DNA of 64,000 bases from Symbiodinium natans (lineage: Eukaryota; Sar; Dinophyceae; Suessiales; Symbiodiniaceae), in NCBI GenBank assembly GCA_905221605.1, contig CAJNDS010000633.1:37635-101634 (forward strand), given 5' to 3'. Under the pieces are notes generated by a model. That model saw nothing but the letters and a program-made list of their open reading frames with translations, ran no database searches and was not told the DNA's origin. The first letter of the stretch is position 1, and the number at the start of each line of letters is the position of its first letter. Shown here one piece after another: positions 19,231 through 30,959 of this stretch. The position numbers and the translations under genes are program-made.

Positions 19231-21674
19231 TTGAGTCTTCAGGTCCTTTCCAAGCCCATTTTGTGGTGTTGCGCTTGTTCGCGATGGGCACTGAAAGCAT
19301 GCCGTTAAACCGACATTGCAATGGATGGAAAATAGACGTGCGGATTTCCAACTTGGTCTCAGGATCGGTCAGCAGACGTACATGATCAGCGGTGCCACGG
19401 CTGTGTGAGACCTTCACGTGGATGTGCCATATGTCCAATGTGAGGATGTGCTACATGTCCCTTTGTGAGAGGCTTGAATAGCTTGCTGCTGTCGGCACTC
19501 CTAGAGGCCTCACACAGCGTATTACAACTTAGGAAGTTTGTGAGACATTTTGGCGTTCGGAACTTGGGGAAAGATGATAGCCGAAAGGTGCTTCACCGCA
19601 ACGGCATTACGGTCCTGGTGCAGCTCGCCACCGCCTCACACTATCCCAACCTTGGTCCCACTCCACAAACCCAACCCCTGCCTCAGAACGAGAGAAGAAT
19701 GAGAGGATGGAACGTTGCTGTGAAGGATTTCTGTTCGAGAGCTTTTCTGCTCCGTCTTTGTTTCTCAAGAGTGCTCGCAAAGCAGAGAAGCGCCCCGAAA
19801 CACAGGGGGCGAGCCTGATGGCCTTTGTGGCTGTTGCAGCTTCGGGCACGCCAGCTCTTCGCCTTGCTTGTTCCAACCTTAGTACTTTCCTTTCCCCGAA
19901 ATCGCTTTCGAATGCTGTAGAGGCCTGTATCGCATGTTCATGTTTGGTGTCGCCGGTCGAGCATAGTACGCGGGTACGAAGCAAGTACTCGTGAAGAGAG
20001 CGCCACATCTATGCAACAGCTCGCCCGAAGATTCAACTCTCAAAAGATGGGAGATAACACAACCTGACCAGCAGAGAGCCGGATGCTGACGTCGCACTCA
20101 AGCAAGATACCTCCTTTTTGGGGACCACAGCCTGAAACCGAGGGAACTGCGAGACGCTCGTCTGTCTCGTAACGACAGCCCAGGGGTCCCAGCCTCGTGC
20201 CACCATGAGGGGGTTACCAGATGATACCACAGATTCTCCGCTAGCCATAATTAGCCATATCAAGTAACCATGGGGGGACCACCGGCCCATGTGCCGCAGT
20301 GGGATGCGGCACCCATTGAAAGAAAACTTACAAGCTCATTCAGGGACAATGATTGACCTACTAGAAGGACAAGGCTCCTTTTATCTCCTTTTGGAACGTG
20401 GGCGGGTGAAAAATGGAGATGTCGCTGCTCCAGAAACGAATCGAAGATTGTCATCGTCGGCAATTTTGTATTTGAAACGAATGAAAGCTGTGAAGCCTTT
20501 GACAAGGGTGGAGCCTTCATGATGTCGCTGAGCCGTTTGCTAGTCTGCATTTGCGTTCGCGTAGCCGTGGGAAGGTCTCAGACGCGGTCAATGGCGTTGT
20601 GGGTATCATAGTAGTTGGAGATACTGGTGTTGTTGCTCAGCTGATGCTGTAGAAGTCTTGCCCAGGGACCAACACGACCACAATGGAGAGGTTGTTCCCC
20701 ATGAAGGCGCCCGTGCTCATCTGCTCATCAGAGTTTTATAAAGTTTTCATTCTTTTCATTTTGAGAACTCAGATCCGAGGAGTATGTTCAGCTGAAGGAG
20801 CAGGCGCTTTGCAGTAGTCTGTGGTAGCGCGGGGTTTTCTTTGTCTTTGTGATCCACTTGGCTTGTGATTCTCCAATCAGGTCTACTGTCCGCTTGGGCC
20901 CGGTTTTTACCGCGTGAATCTCAGAACTTCAGGGCGTTATCAAGAGCCAAAAAGATCTCTCAAAGCCACTCAGGAACATTCCCCCCCACCCCAACCCCCC
21001 CACCCCCAGAGTTGCAGGATCAGGCCAGGTCAGGCCGATCACTGACACTGAGCTTGCACAGGCCGGAGTGGCCTCGAGAATCTCGAAGTGATTTTCGGCT
21101 CCAGGCCAGCACTTGCACACTTTGCTGCAGAGAGCCTGTTGAGAGCCGTCCACTCATGAACGGCTGTTCCATGAGGTTCCTGTTAGTTCTGCCTCGATCC
21201 CAAACCCGAAGCGTAACGATGGCCCTTCCCTACACATCCCAAAGTCCAACTATGGCCCCTCACATCGTTCGGCCATCGAAGACAATAAAGCCTAGTTGTT
21301 TTGCTATGCACGACACGCGTCTTTCTGCGTTGAGACCGCAGGTGGTGGCTTCGTTTGCTGTTTCCAGTTCGTGGATGTGTTGATGCAGGCGTGCTCAGTG
21401 AAGCATATCCGAAACCATAACATGCAGAGCATTCACACTCAGTATATCTTGTTCGAAAGAAGGCAGTCTCTTAGACTTGGTTCTGATTAAGGCAGTGATG
21501 AAGCTTAAGTTTGGGTTTTGCGAGAGCTCCTCACCTCCTCAACGGCTTAGCTTGCGCTCGATATTCCCTTGTGCTCGCTGCCCTGATTCTTCACCCTTCC
21601 GTGTTTGAGTTGCTTGGCAAGGAGCAGCTTGCGTAAGATGTCACTATGGACCCGAAGGGATTCGACGGGAGCGT

Positions 21675-21714
21675 GAATTTCAATGAATTTCAATGAATTT
21701 CAATGAAATCAATG
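21675..21714. repeat. 10-bp tandem repeat GAATTTCAAT
   Basis: Three perfect units and a partial fourth. Each unit contains inverted GAAT/ATTC-like elements. No gene association is visible. Confidence 0.85.
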
Positions 21715-22616
21715 AGTTCCCGTGGCTCCGTTGCTTCCGCAGCTCCGTCGAGGTGCTGCTTTGGCACCCCGCCCAAGCGTCGAAGGCGCACGGGGAATTG
21801 GGAGAAATTTGGAGCCATTTGGGGACACGTGGGTTCGGAGATATGTGGAGATATCTGCAGATCGGAGAGATCCAAGAATCTAAGTGAGGAAAGTGAGGAG
21901 TAGCAGCGAGTAGCATGTGAGGGAAACGAAGAGACACAAGATGATGACGGGAGGTAGGCAGGCGATGGGCAAACCCTGATCAGGTTCCCGAGCTCTGTGG
22001 GATCGGATCCAGCAGGTGAAGGACTGGCTGTGAAATGCATGGCGGATCATGGCGGCTACTAGTGGATACTAGTGACATCTGCGGGTTGTCCGGTTGGCTT
22101 CCCATGACATCTCCGTTTAAGAGGGGATGTGCAAAGTGCATAAACTGCATGAATGCCACCGCGTGATGGAATCTCGTTGTGTGACAAAGTTTTGGCAGCG
22201 TGCAGGAGCAGGGAGTGCGACAGGAAGTGCGGCCGTGGCCTCTGAGTGCTGTAGAACTGCTTTTCTGCGTCGCTTCGGCTTTGCATCTGCTTTGCTGGCT
22301 CTTTGAATCTCTTTTTATTTTTCTGCAAGGAGCTGCCAAGAACTGGGCTTCGATCCTGGCCCTGCAGAATCCAGTACTGTCTGAGCCGTGTTCTTCTCGC
22401 TACCGGAGAAACAGACGTTCCATCAGTTTCAGCACTTGGATTCTGGCTGAGCACGCATGGACCAATGGAGCTGCAGCATGACGTCGCACATCGACTGTGA
22501 GCATGGGGCTTCTTGACGTTCGAGGGCAAATGTGAAAACATGTGAAAACACGTCAAGGAAGATCTGGCGCACCTTTTCTGAAAGCCAACATACGCAGTTT
22601 TCCGGGTCTTCCGCAG

Positions 22617-22799
22617 CTCCAACCCAGAGCTGCTGCCCTGACCTTGTGCGACCGCTGTCGGAAGGCACTCCAGGATACTTTGCTCGATCCTTTAACAAAT
22701 TGTCCACGGATACTCTGCGTGACTCCCTGCACTCCGGTTTCTGTGTGGGCATTGGGGTCCCCTGAACAGAACGCCGGCTGGAACCTACCAGCTACTTAG
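22617..22799 (+). CDS. Exon-like block with clustered cysteines
   Basis: A polypyrimidine-rich acceptor (ttccgcag, AG at 22615-22616) precedes an open frame reading 'LTLCDRCRKALQDTLL' and then 'CPRILCVTPC'. Two CxxC-like pairs would suit a small zinc-binding fold, but no family is recognised. No clear donor is seen before the stop at 22797-22799. It could be a terminal exon or chance. Confidence 0.25.
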   Translation, partial: LQPRAAALTLCDRCRKALQDTLLDPLTNCPRILCVTPCTPVSVWALGSPEQNAGWNLPAT

Positions 22800-22900
22800 C
22801 CAACACCTGGCAGCCTACAGCATGCAAGGACTGTAAGCAAGCACTCGCAACTACTGGCTTTTGCATATGTCACGGAGTCAACGTCATGAACCATGCTAGG

Positions 22901-22919
22901 TGAGAGAGAGAGAGAGAGT
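22901..22919. repeat. Short GA microsatellite
   Basis: TGAGAGAGAGAGAGAGAGTG in otherwise unremarkable sequence. Confidence 0.9.
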
Positions 22920-24600
22920 GGTACAAGTTTCATGTTGAGAGAGTGGTGCCAGTTCCATGCGTGCAGTGCTTCGTGTTTTAAAGATGCTTTGTGAGACAGA
23001 CTTGAAACAAACTGCAGACAAAACATGGACCTACATGATCCGTCAGCACCAATGCCGAATCATGGCCGAACAAGATACACGCGACACATGGACAGTGTAG
23101 TGCCGTGTAGGCTGGTATCAGAGGACTATGGGCCTATTGGTACCACAGCATGAGCATCAACAAGTTCATCGAGCCGCACTGTCCAAACTCTGGCTTGTTA
23201 CAGCGCTACTAAGGGCACAGCGTTACATCATGAGGTGTTGCAGTGCCCCCTTCTCAAGATCATGCCTGCGCATCGCGTTCAGCTTGCAAATGGCTCCTCG
23301 GTATGGGGCCTTCGGAGCCAAGTCCTAAGCTCAGTGTTAGAGCAACACGCCCGACAAGCGGTCTTGATCGGCGTCTTCATTGGGGAGCTGCATTTCCCAG
23401 AGTGCATCTCTTGATGTGTCGATCTCGGCCGCGTCGTCATTTACACGGCGTCTGCATGGTGTTTTGCTCGTTGCAGTGCTTGCACCTACACATCCCTACG
23501 CCCAAAGCCCGACACATTGATTGGCGTCCGCATTGGGGAACAGTATATCTCGCAGAAGCATTCGACGTGTCTACTTTCAGAGTTTTCATTTTTTGTGGAA
23601 CGTTGGTTGCTTGGGCCGCGTCCTTCATAGGATCGTCCGCTTACTAGGTGGATAAGTTCATGAAAGGGTCTCGGCCACCCTGATCGCCGCCACGATGACT
23701 GCCGCTGCTCCAAGCCCTGCAAAGTCCTGATCCCATGTAATATGTCTACATGAGGATTGGCATCTGAAGTATTGTCAAAAAACTGCAATAAAGATGTGCC
23801 AAAAAAGCTGGCGTGCGTTCAAATCCGGCAGTTTGACCGGCAGCTACTTTGCCAAGATGTGTAATTCAGCCGCCGACGTGTGGTTCCCGCTATGTCATCC
23901 GCTATGTAGCGTCCGTAATATGTGTATTCCCTCGCGATCTGATGTGAGAGAAACCCGCAGCATTTGAACGCGCCGAGCACGTGCAGGTTCGCGGGGTTTG
24001 CAGAAGGCTGCAGCAGCCTTTTTGCGATGCCTTTTCCTTTTTTGCTATGCCTTCTGTGCTTTGCTTTCCCATATGCTTCCGAGGCTTGAAAGCCTCTCGA
24101 AGCAATCATTGAGCCACGAAGCACCCAGGAGCAACGGGGTCCATTGCGGGTCGCATGGGTTTCCAATTGGTCTTCTGGAAGAGATTGGAGCTAGATGTGG
24201 GAGCCAGGTTCACCATGGAGTTGGCCGTTTGAGTAACGTTCGCAAGAGAAGGGGAGCACATGGGGGGCATGCCGGGCTCTCATTGGGCACACAATGGGGG
24301 GGCACTTTGGTTGTCCACACAATCTGAACATTTTGCAGAAACGAACTGCCTGAAAAGATTGCTAAAGTGGAAGTGATACCTAGTAACTTAGTAAATCCTA
24401 GTAAATGGCACGAGGAGCGTAGACAGTGTGTTGCAGCACAGTTGAATAGATTAGCCAGGAAAGCTTCAACATCCTGAGGAGAACCATCAATGCAGCCATG
24501 TGAGTGATGTGGACAGCGTCATATGTCGCGAGGCCCAGGGGCCCAGACCCAGTGCATGGGTTTCACCACAAGCACCATGCAGATCCATGCAGCAACAAGC
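22920..24600. other. No supported gene between the Cys-rich block and the PPR gene
   Basis: Two loosely similar stretches (about 23360-23410 and 23517-23560, both containing 'ttgat(c/t)ggcgtc...cattgggga') suggest an old local duplication. ORFs are short and unrecognised. N-terminal exons of the PPR gene may lie here, but I cannot define them. Confidence 0.3.
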
Positions 24601-24601
24601 T

Positions 24602-27600
24602 TGGCAGGCATTCGACTCATTCGACGCACGAGCATGCACCAGATTGATAGTTTCGTGTCGACGGGCCAGACGCTGGCAGACTGCAGTTCAACTGTTGCAG
24701 GCTGGGCTGAAGGCTTTGAAGGATTTTGAGGGCTTTCCTGGAGTCTCTTTGTTTTTTCGGAGCTCGGATGAATTCTTGTGATGTGTTTCCCTGCATCATC
24801 CAGGCCATTAAGCTCATACGAAGACGCCCGTCCTTTTATTCTGTCGGCCCGTGGTTCGATGGATTGAGTTGTGTCTGGAACAGACGCAGAGGCGACATAA
24901 TGTTTAGGGTTTTGGGTTTAGGGTCAAGCCTTGAACCGCTACTTTGTGTATGAGTCTGGTGCATCTTCACAGCAGATCGTAGCAGAAAGCGACAACGGCA
25001 ACTGTTGCAGGGAGTGCTGCATCGCAGCTTGGCTGTGTTTGATTGTGGGCAATACTGTCATAACATTGTGCAGATACAAGCATTCGGGGTGGTATTCTGC
25101 CTTGAATCACCTGAGCCCAGGTCATTTGGAAGTATCCGTTCATGTACATAGTGCACTCGTGAGCACGTGTGAGCGGGCTGCGTGGCATCACGCTCTCCAG
25201 CACTTCGCTTCCTTGCAGAGGCTGGAAGTACTGCGGTGTGGGGCTTCGGCAGTGAAAGCGTTCATGCAACGTGTGTGACTGTCCAGCTGCATTGCGTAGT
25301 TTGCTGGCACACTGCGTTGTGCAGGGGCAAACTGCAGCTTGACGTTATCATCTTCAGCGCCGCCATCTCTGCCTGTGAAAAGGGCTCCTTGTGGTTGGCT
25401 GCATTGGATTTACTGGCTTTGATGACGAAGCATCAGCTTCTGCCCAACCAGGCCAGTTCTGTTTGGCATCTGTGATTGCGCTTGTACTCTTGTCTTAGTT
25501 GAAGGTGACCTATGGCGCCGTCACGGCCGCATGTGAGAAGGCAGCAACCTGGCGACCGGCGCTTGCGATGCTGCAACATGCCTTGCAGCAAGATCACACA
25601 GGACTGGTATCCGCTGTCGAGCACATTGCAGTAGAGATAGTAGAGCATATTGTTGAGCACGAGAAACGCTAGGACTTATCATCAGCAGTTCTGTGCTGAG
25701 CGCCTGTGAGAAATCCAGTGCTTGGCGTGCAGCTGCTACTCTGACACAGTCCATGGCTCGTACGAGCGTGCAGTCAGACTCCTGGCAGGCATTGATAGAG
25801 GTGTTGAGTTATGTTGAGTTGAAAGAGGCTTTGTTTTTCGTGTTTTTTCGTCTTGATGTTTATGTGATGCTCCGAGGATGTCATTGCTTGCAGCGCGGTT
25901 CTGTCGTGCAATGAGAAAGCTGGACGATGGGCCCAAGCTTTGGAGAGCTTGTCCAGGTACTTGGCACTGCACCGTGTTCAGGGCAGTCCATAAGGCATGA
26001 GCGGCATAGGATCGCGAAAAGCAATTCAGTTTCAATTGTGTGTCACTTGTGTTTGCCTTGTGCCTCACTGTGCCTTGAGGCTTTTCTTGGGTGGCATGTC
26101 TCCTAGCACGGTGACACTGAATGCTTCGGTGAGCACCTGCGAATGCAACGGCCAATGGGAACGTGCTTTGGTGCAGCTCGTGTTGCTACGGAGGCGAGAA
26201 GGCAACAGGTCTTAGAGTCCAAGGCTTCAACCGGAGTCTAGCAGGTACTGGCAGCTAGCATGGAAGGCTATTGTCAAATAGGACTACTAAATAGAGGACT
26301 AGAATGCGGTGAAGCATCTGCCGCAATTGTCCATCCAGATGGGCGAGATCATCGGAAAGTGGCAGGGGGGCTGGGATCGAGTGAATTTGTGTCGGCGAGC
26401 TTGCGGTCCATGCATTCCACGTGATCGTCGAGAACGTTTCGGCGGCATTTGCAGTAGTTGATCGCAGCACAGTGCATCACTGGGAACTAAGCTCGCAGCA
26501 GCAAAGTAGAAAGCGCGCCGCATTGACTTACGTGCATTCCAGCACTCTGCCCCGCGGCATCGTAAAGTCTCGCCGTTCAGAAGATGTAAAGGGTCGATTG
26601 GACTATATTGGACTTTTGGAGTGTGGGAAGGAAGCCTTCGTGGAGATGATGCTCTCGTGGGTGCTTTCCCGAGTGATCGTTTGTCCGAGTGCTCGTCCGC
26701 ATGCTCGTCCGATTGCCATGCAACGGGGGATTCCTGGCCTTCACAAGCATGTCCCAAGCAAAATCTTCGTGGAGGGGAATGACGGCACATGACGAAGCAT
26801 GACGAAGCTCACGTTATCTCAGGCGAGATAATGTGAGAATGTGACCTGTGCCAGGCTTCTTCAGCCAGATGTCGTGAGCTACAGCGCGGCTGTGGTAGCA
26901 TGCGGCGCAAGTGGCAAGTGGAGCGCAGCCACGCTGCTGTGGGCGGCTTTGGGGGCAAGTGCAGTGCATCCGAATAGCGTGACTCGCAATTCGCTGATCA
27001 GTGTGACCGATCTGGCATCGTAAAGCTGTTTTTGTGTTTTAGTGTTTTGTGGGTTGATCTAAATTGAGGTGCCTCCGAAAATCAGCTGACGCAACATGAT
27101 GGTTTGACATGAGGCATGCGAAGAGTCTGGACAGTGGGAGCTTGCTCTGGAGGTTTTCGAGCGTGGCAGTACAGACCAGGAAACCCGCACCGTCAGAAGC
27201 ATCAACTCGGGCATCAGTGCTTGTGCCCGAGGCTGTGGGTACTGCTTGGATGCGAGTTTGCAGCATACAGTTCATACAATGCACAGTCAGCAGATATCAG
27301 CAGTTACAACTACAATCTTTATTGGTGCTCGTGACTGACGTTCTGTGAAGTGAAGGCATTCTTTGGAGTGGGGCTGTGCACCTCCTTCGATCCCTCTTGC
27401 AGCCGCAACTCCGGAAGCAGCAAGTGCAGCCGACAATTGTAAGCAGCTTGTCCACGCTTGTCGTGTTTTTTTGCACAACTGAACTGCCTGATGTAATTTG
27501 ATGATTGAAGCATATTGAAGCAGTCGTTTTGATGTAGTCTGAATTCTCTGTTGTGGTCTTTTGCGGCTGTTGCCGCACAGAAGCCGAGGCTTCAACTCGG

Positions 27601-28574
27601 CTCTGAGTGCGTGCGCTAGCTGCCAGCAATGGCAGGAGGTCATCGCGATCCTGGGAAGCTTGCGGAGGCGATGTATCGCTGTATCGACAGCGTCTCAAGA
27701 GCATAGGGTGCAAGCCGCTGCAAGCCTTGCAAGTGCTAAGCACGCGCGGCGTCGAGTTTTGTGAAGTGCAAGGCACGGCTTGCTGCCAGATGCCATCTCC
27801 TTGAATGCTGCAGCAGCAGCGCTTGAGCGTCAAGGTTGTTGGGCTCGTGGCTCAGAGGACACGCGCCGCGCAGAACCGGCGAATGACAGTTCAATACAGT
27901 GTAATACAGTTTATGATCAGAAGGTCAGTGCATCTCTGCTACTGGCAGAAGCACAGCGCGGAGCCGACCGGCTATTGGGTCCAGAGGTGTGTCAGGCATG
28001 TGTTGGACCAGGTGTTGGGGCATTGAAAACTGCAGCACGTACTGTAGCTGTACGCGATGTAAGTTGATCAAAGGATGGTTGCAGTAGTTGTGCAGCTACA
28101 TGTGTTGCAGCGCACATAGTGTGAGTAGGGACATGCTGAGTGTCGATTGCTGTAGCATTCGACACTCAAATCTGCCCATTTTCAGTCTTTTCTGGCTGGC
28201 TGCATCTCGTCGCTGAACCATTCAACTGAGAGATAGTAGCTTTACACAGCAAAGTTCGAAACTCTTTGCATCACAGCCAGGTGATGACTGTCAGTACGGC
28301 CGTGGATGCAAGCCAGAGGTGATTGTCTTGCTTCATACTTCAGATTTCAGCTTACAAGTGGCCGTTTGCCAATGACGGCTTATAAGCTGCCACTGTGCAC
28401 CTTGTGTCAGGCACATGCGCGCATCTCGAGTTGCAGAAATGCTCCGTGAGGTGGAATACAGTACCCCAAGCAATTTGAGAGAAACTCTACGCTCGGCGGG
28501 GAAAGTGCGCGATGGCCCGGGTTATTGAAGATACCGATGTTGAGCATGCGCTATTCTTGTTGAATATATGTAAA
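24602..28574 (+). CDS. Pentatricopeptide repeat (PPR) protein gene, multi-exon
   Basis: PPR proteins bind RNA, usually in plastids or mitochondria, through tandem 35-residue helical pairs. About a dozen motif pieces lie in order on one strand: 'RLIVSCRRARRWQTA' (24602-24726), 'ALVSTCERAAWHHAL' (25121-25235), 'SAAISACEKGSLWLAAL' (25325-25450), 'AVTAACEKAATWRPAL' (25499-25606), 'SVLSACEKSSAWRAA' (25689-25790), 'AVLSCNEKAGRWAQAL' (25894-25956), 'ASVSTCECNGQWERAL' (26107-26208), 'AAVVACGASGKWSAA' (26855-27002), 'ACEESGQWELALEVF' (27114-27240), 'SALSACASCQQWQEV' (27581-27665), 'AAAAALERQGCWA' (27780-27865). Two further exon-like blocks end at strong donors, 28061 (GTAAGT) and 28574 (GTGAGT). Several exons are whole-motif length (108 and 102 bases), and the 27002/27114 splice joins 'NSLIS' to 'ACEESG' in phase. 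First and last exons are unknown, so no targeting peptide can be judged. Confidence 0.75.
24903..24923 (+). repeat. Interstitial telomere-like repeat inside a PPR intron
   Basis: TTTAGGG, TTTTGGG, TTTAGGG: three 7-base units with one mismatch to the plant/dinoflagellate telomere repeat. They lie between the first two PPR motif exons. Confidence 0.7.
28137..28168. repeat. 32-nt near-perfect hairpin in a PPR-gene intron
   Basis: TGAGTGTCGA pairs with TCGACACTCA. After one T-T mismatch, TGCT pairs with AGCA around a GT loop. It lies between the donor at 28061 and the next exon-like block, so it would be intronic. Confidence 0.85.
28348..28389. repeat. Interrupted hairpin in the same intron
   Basis: CAGCTTA pairs with TAAGCTG, and inside it GCCGT pairs with ACGGC around a loop of about 9 bases. 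It is the second stem within 220 bases of the first hairpin. Confidence 0.65.
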
Positions 28575-28579
28575 GTGAG

Positions 28580-29920
28580 TTGCTTAGAGGGCTTTGCCTT
28601 GCGGATGAGTGAGAAATCCTCACCGGCTAATGTGCACCTCTTGTCAGGCACGAACACGACCGGATTGGTTCTAGCAAAGCATCAAGTTTGCCCAGTTTGG
28701 GGCTCAGCTGTGCTTGGTGCCATGCTGCAAACGGCAAAAGCTGCCGGCTTGTGGTCTTTGCATGTCTTTGCTGTCAAGCCTCGTGCGTGGTGCACGTTTC
28801 TCAAGTAGAGGGCTTTGCGTGGAGTATAGCATGCGTGTTTTGCTTGAAGCCAACAAACGAGCAAAAGAAACGATATCAGCAATCAGCGGTGTAGTGAATT
28901 CAAAATCTTCTTTTTGCTTCTATGCGATATGATCACTTAGCTCGGATCATCAACTTTCGACCTTCGGCGCAGTTGCTCAGATTCTGGCAAGCCTTGATTT
29001 TGGTTCTTTCCGTACGCTTCTTGGCCTCTGTGAAAGCTGCACCCTGCGCAAAGACGACAGATTACGGGATGCTTTTTTCAACCCCTCACCAGGTATGTTT
29101 TAGGCTTGCAAAGCGGCTTTTTTGCTGGGTTGCGGCTTTGAGAGTTTATGGTGCGCATTTGTTGGTTCTTTAGTGGTATGTCGGTGTTGTGAGATTTTTA
29201 CGCCATTGATTGGCAAGTCCCATCAAGTCCCGCACCAGACCCTCAAGCAGAATCTAGGCTTGATAGACTTATAAGGCGTCGCTGGATCTGCCGATGAAGG
29301 GAGATGTCTCCTAGCGCGGAATATGCTGGACGTGAGAATGATGTGCCACACTTGCACCTCCAATGGATTTGTTGCTTTTAGGTCTGAGCGAAGGCTCTGG
29401 TAGTTGCCCGACCAAAGTTCACAGATGTCAGTAATTCAAGCCACAGTGTTGCCGTGTTTTCTACGATGATGCATCAAGCTAGTACGCCCTTGCGGCCCAC
29501 TCACCCAAAATTCCAAGTTCAATGCCCCAAATCATACCAAACAAATGTAAAGGGGTGTAAAGAGAAAGTGTGGGGTTAGGTGCAATCTGCAGGCATGCTT
29601 GATCTGCACCTTGCCGGATGCACAGCAACATCGTTTTTGCAGCATTTTGCTCAATCTTCCGGGTAGTGTTGCTTCAGTGGCACGGTATGTTGACACGGGA
29701 TGCTGCGCCCGGCTCTTAGCACGACACAGCTGAGACAGTCTAGCGCCGGGTGATTGGGTGATGTGGCCAGGAGAGCGTTCCAGCGGGAGCCGCGCAGGAC
29801 CAGCGGAATGCTCTGAACGACCGAAACACCTTGCTGCTCTAACCCGCCCGTCGATGTGAGATCTCTGCACGTTGAGGAGGCCAGAAGTCATCCACCCGTG
29901 CACCCATCTGCTAGCCTGCC
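28580..29920. other. No supported gene downstream of the PPR exons
   Basis: Further PPR-gene exons may lie here, since the last donor (28575) implies one, but no motif is recognisable. ORFs at 28688-28932 and 28922-29173 are unrecognised. Confidence 0.3.
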
Positions 29921-29962
29921 CGCCCGCACGCACGCATGTACGTGTGCGCACGCATGCATGCT
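29921..29962. repeat. Alternating purine-pyrimidine tract
   Basis: A CGCACGCACGCATGTACGTG-type alternation of about 40 bases that is prone to form Z-DNA. Confidence 0.7.
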
Positions 29963-30339
29963 TGAAGTACATGTTCTGTTAGGTGGAGTTTCTTTGGGTA
30001 TTTATGTGGTTTGGGTCATGTGTTTTTGTTTTGGTCCGTTTTCTAGGGTTTCCCTAGGAAAACCTCCATTCCATCTGTTTTTTTCATAGGGTTCATACTA
30101 CTTTTCGTATTTCGTAGAATTTTTCAATGATTTTGCTCGAACCCCTCAATTGGCTCTGTTTCCTGGGTTTTCCGAAATAGCATCCCCTATGCCCTACTTT
30201 TCATATGATTTCTTATTCGTGTGAGCCTTGGGTCTGTTAACTTGGTTGTCCCGAAGAAAATCTCTTTGCCCTCTACACTTCTTCTAATATTTTTGATCGG
30301 ATCCTCTATATTCCTAGGATTCATACGACTTTTCCACAG

Positions 30340-30745
30340 GATTTTTTTATCATTGGAACACAAATCTCGCATGATGGGTTTCAAAAACAGGTTTATATGC
30401 TTTGAAGCAAGCTTGCGTGGAGTAAAACAGCTCGCATGATGGCTTGAAACAAGCGGGGGTTTGTGTAAGCGGAGACGCAGTGATGGGTTCATATACTTTG
30501 AAGCAATCTTGCACGGCTTGTAACGCAGGGGGTGTTGGGGGCGTGCTGCTTTGAAGCAATCTTTGCTCGGATTTGACAATGCGGGGGGGTAGGAGGGGGG
30601 GCCATGTGCAAACAGCATGCTCGCATGATGGGTTTCAAAGAGATTCATATGCTTGGAAGCAACGGCTAAAAATGCAGGGGCGGGGTTTACAGGGGTTGGG
30701 GGGGGCATGTGCAAACACAATGCTCGCATGATGGGTTTGAAAAAG
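30340..30745. repeat. Degenerate tandem repeat, units of about 60-120 bp
   Basis: At least five partial copies share 'CTCGCATGATGGGTTTCAAA' followed by 'CATATGCTTTGAAGCAA'-like sequence (starts near 30366, 30429, 30477, 30619 and 30721). Homopolymer G-runs separate some copies. Non-coding. Confidence 0.75.
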
Positions 30746-30759
30746 ACTCATGTTTGCTA

Positions 30760-30957
30760 TTCCTTGCTTGCTTGCTCGCTTCCTTCCTTCCTTCCTTCCT
30801 TTTTCTTTCTTGATGTCATGTTTCTTTATCTCTTTCTTGCTTTATTGGTTCCTTGCTTTCTTTCTTTTTTTCTTTCTTTCTTTTTCTTTATTTCTTTATT
30901 TTTCCTTATTTATTTCTTTTTTGTTCTTTCTTTACTTCTTTTTTCTTCTCCCAAGGT
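30760..30957 (+). repeat. Polypyrimidine tract, CTTC/TTTC microsatellite
   Basis: About 200 bases are almost pure pyrimidine on the plus strand, beginning with (CTTG)n and (CTTC)n and decaying to T-rich sequence. The apparent membrane-like ORFs in it (poly Phe/Leu) are artefacts. Confidence 0.9.
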
Positions 30958-30959
30958 TT

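Larger units (their letters stand above)
18150..22610. other. No supported gene; mixed non-coding sequence
   Basis: Besides the purine tract and small repeat annotated separately, there are only short overlapping ORFs on both strands, for example 18671-18949 and 22200-22481 on the plus strand. None has a recognisable domain. Some may be exons of unrecognised genes. Confidence 0.3.

Noticed and set aside
18938-19438. Plus- and minus-strand ORFs of 147-166 codons in the purine tract
   Set aside because: Low-complexity Lys/Glu/Gly or Ser/Leu/Pro products of a microsatellite.
26299-26790. 163-codon minus-strand ORF within the PPR gene
   Set aside because: Lies in an intron between motif exons and has no recognisable domain.
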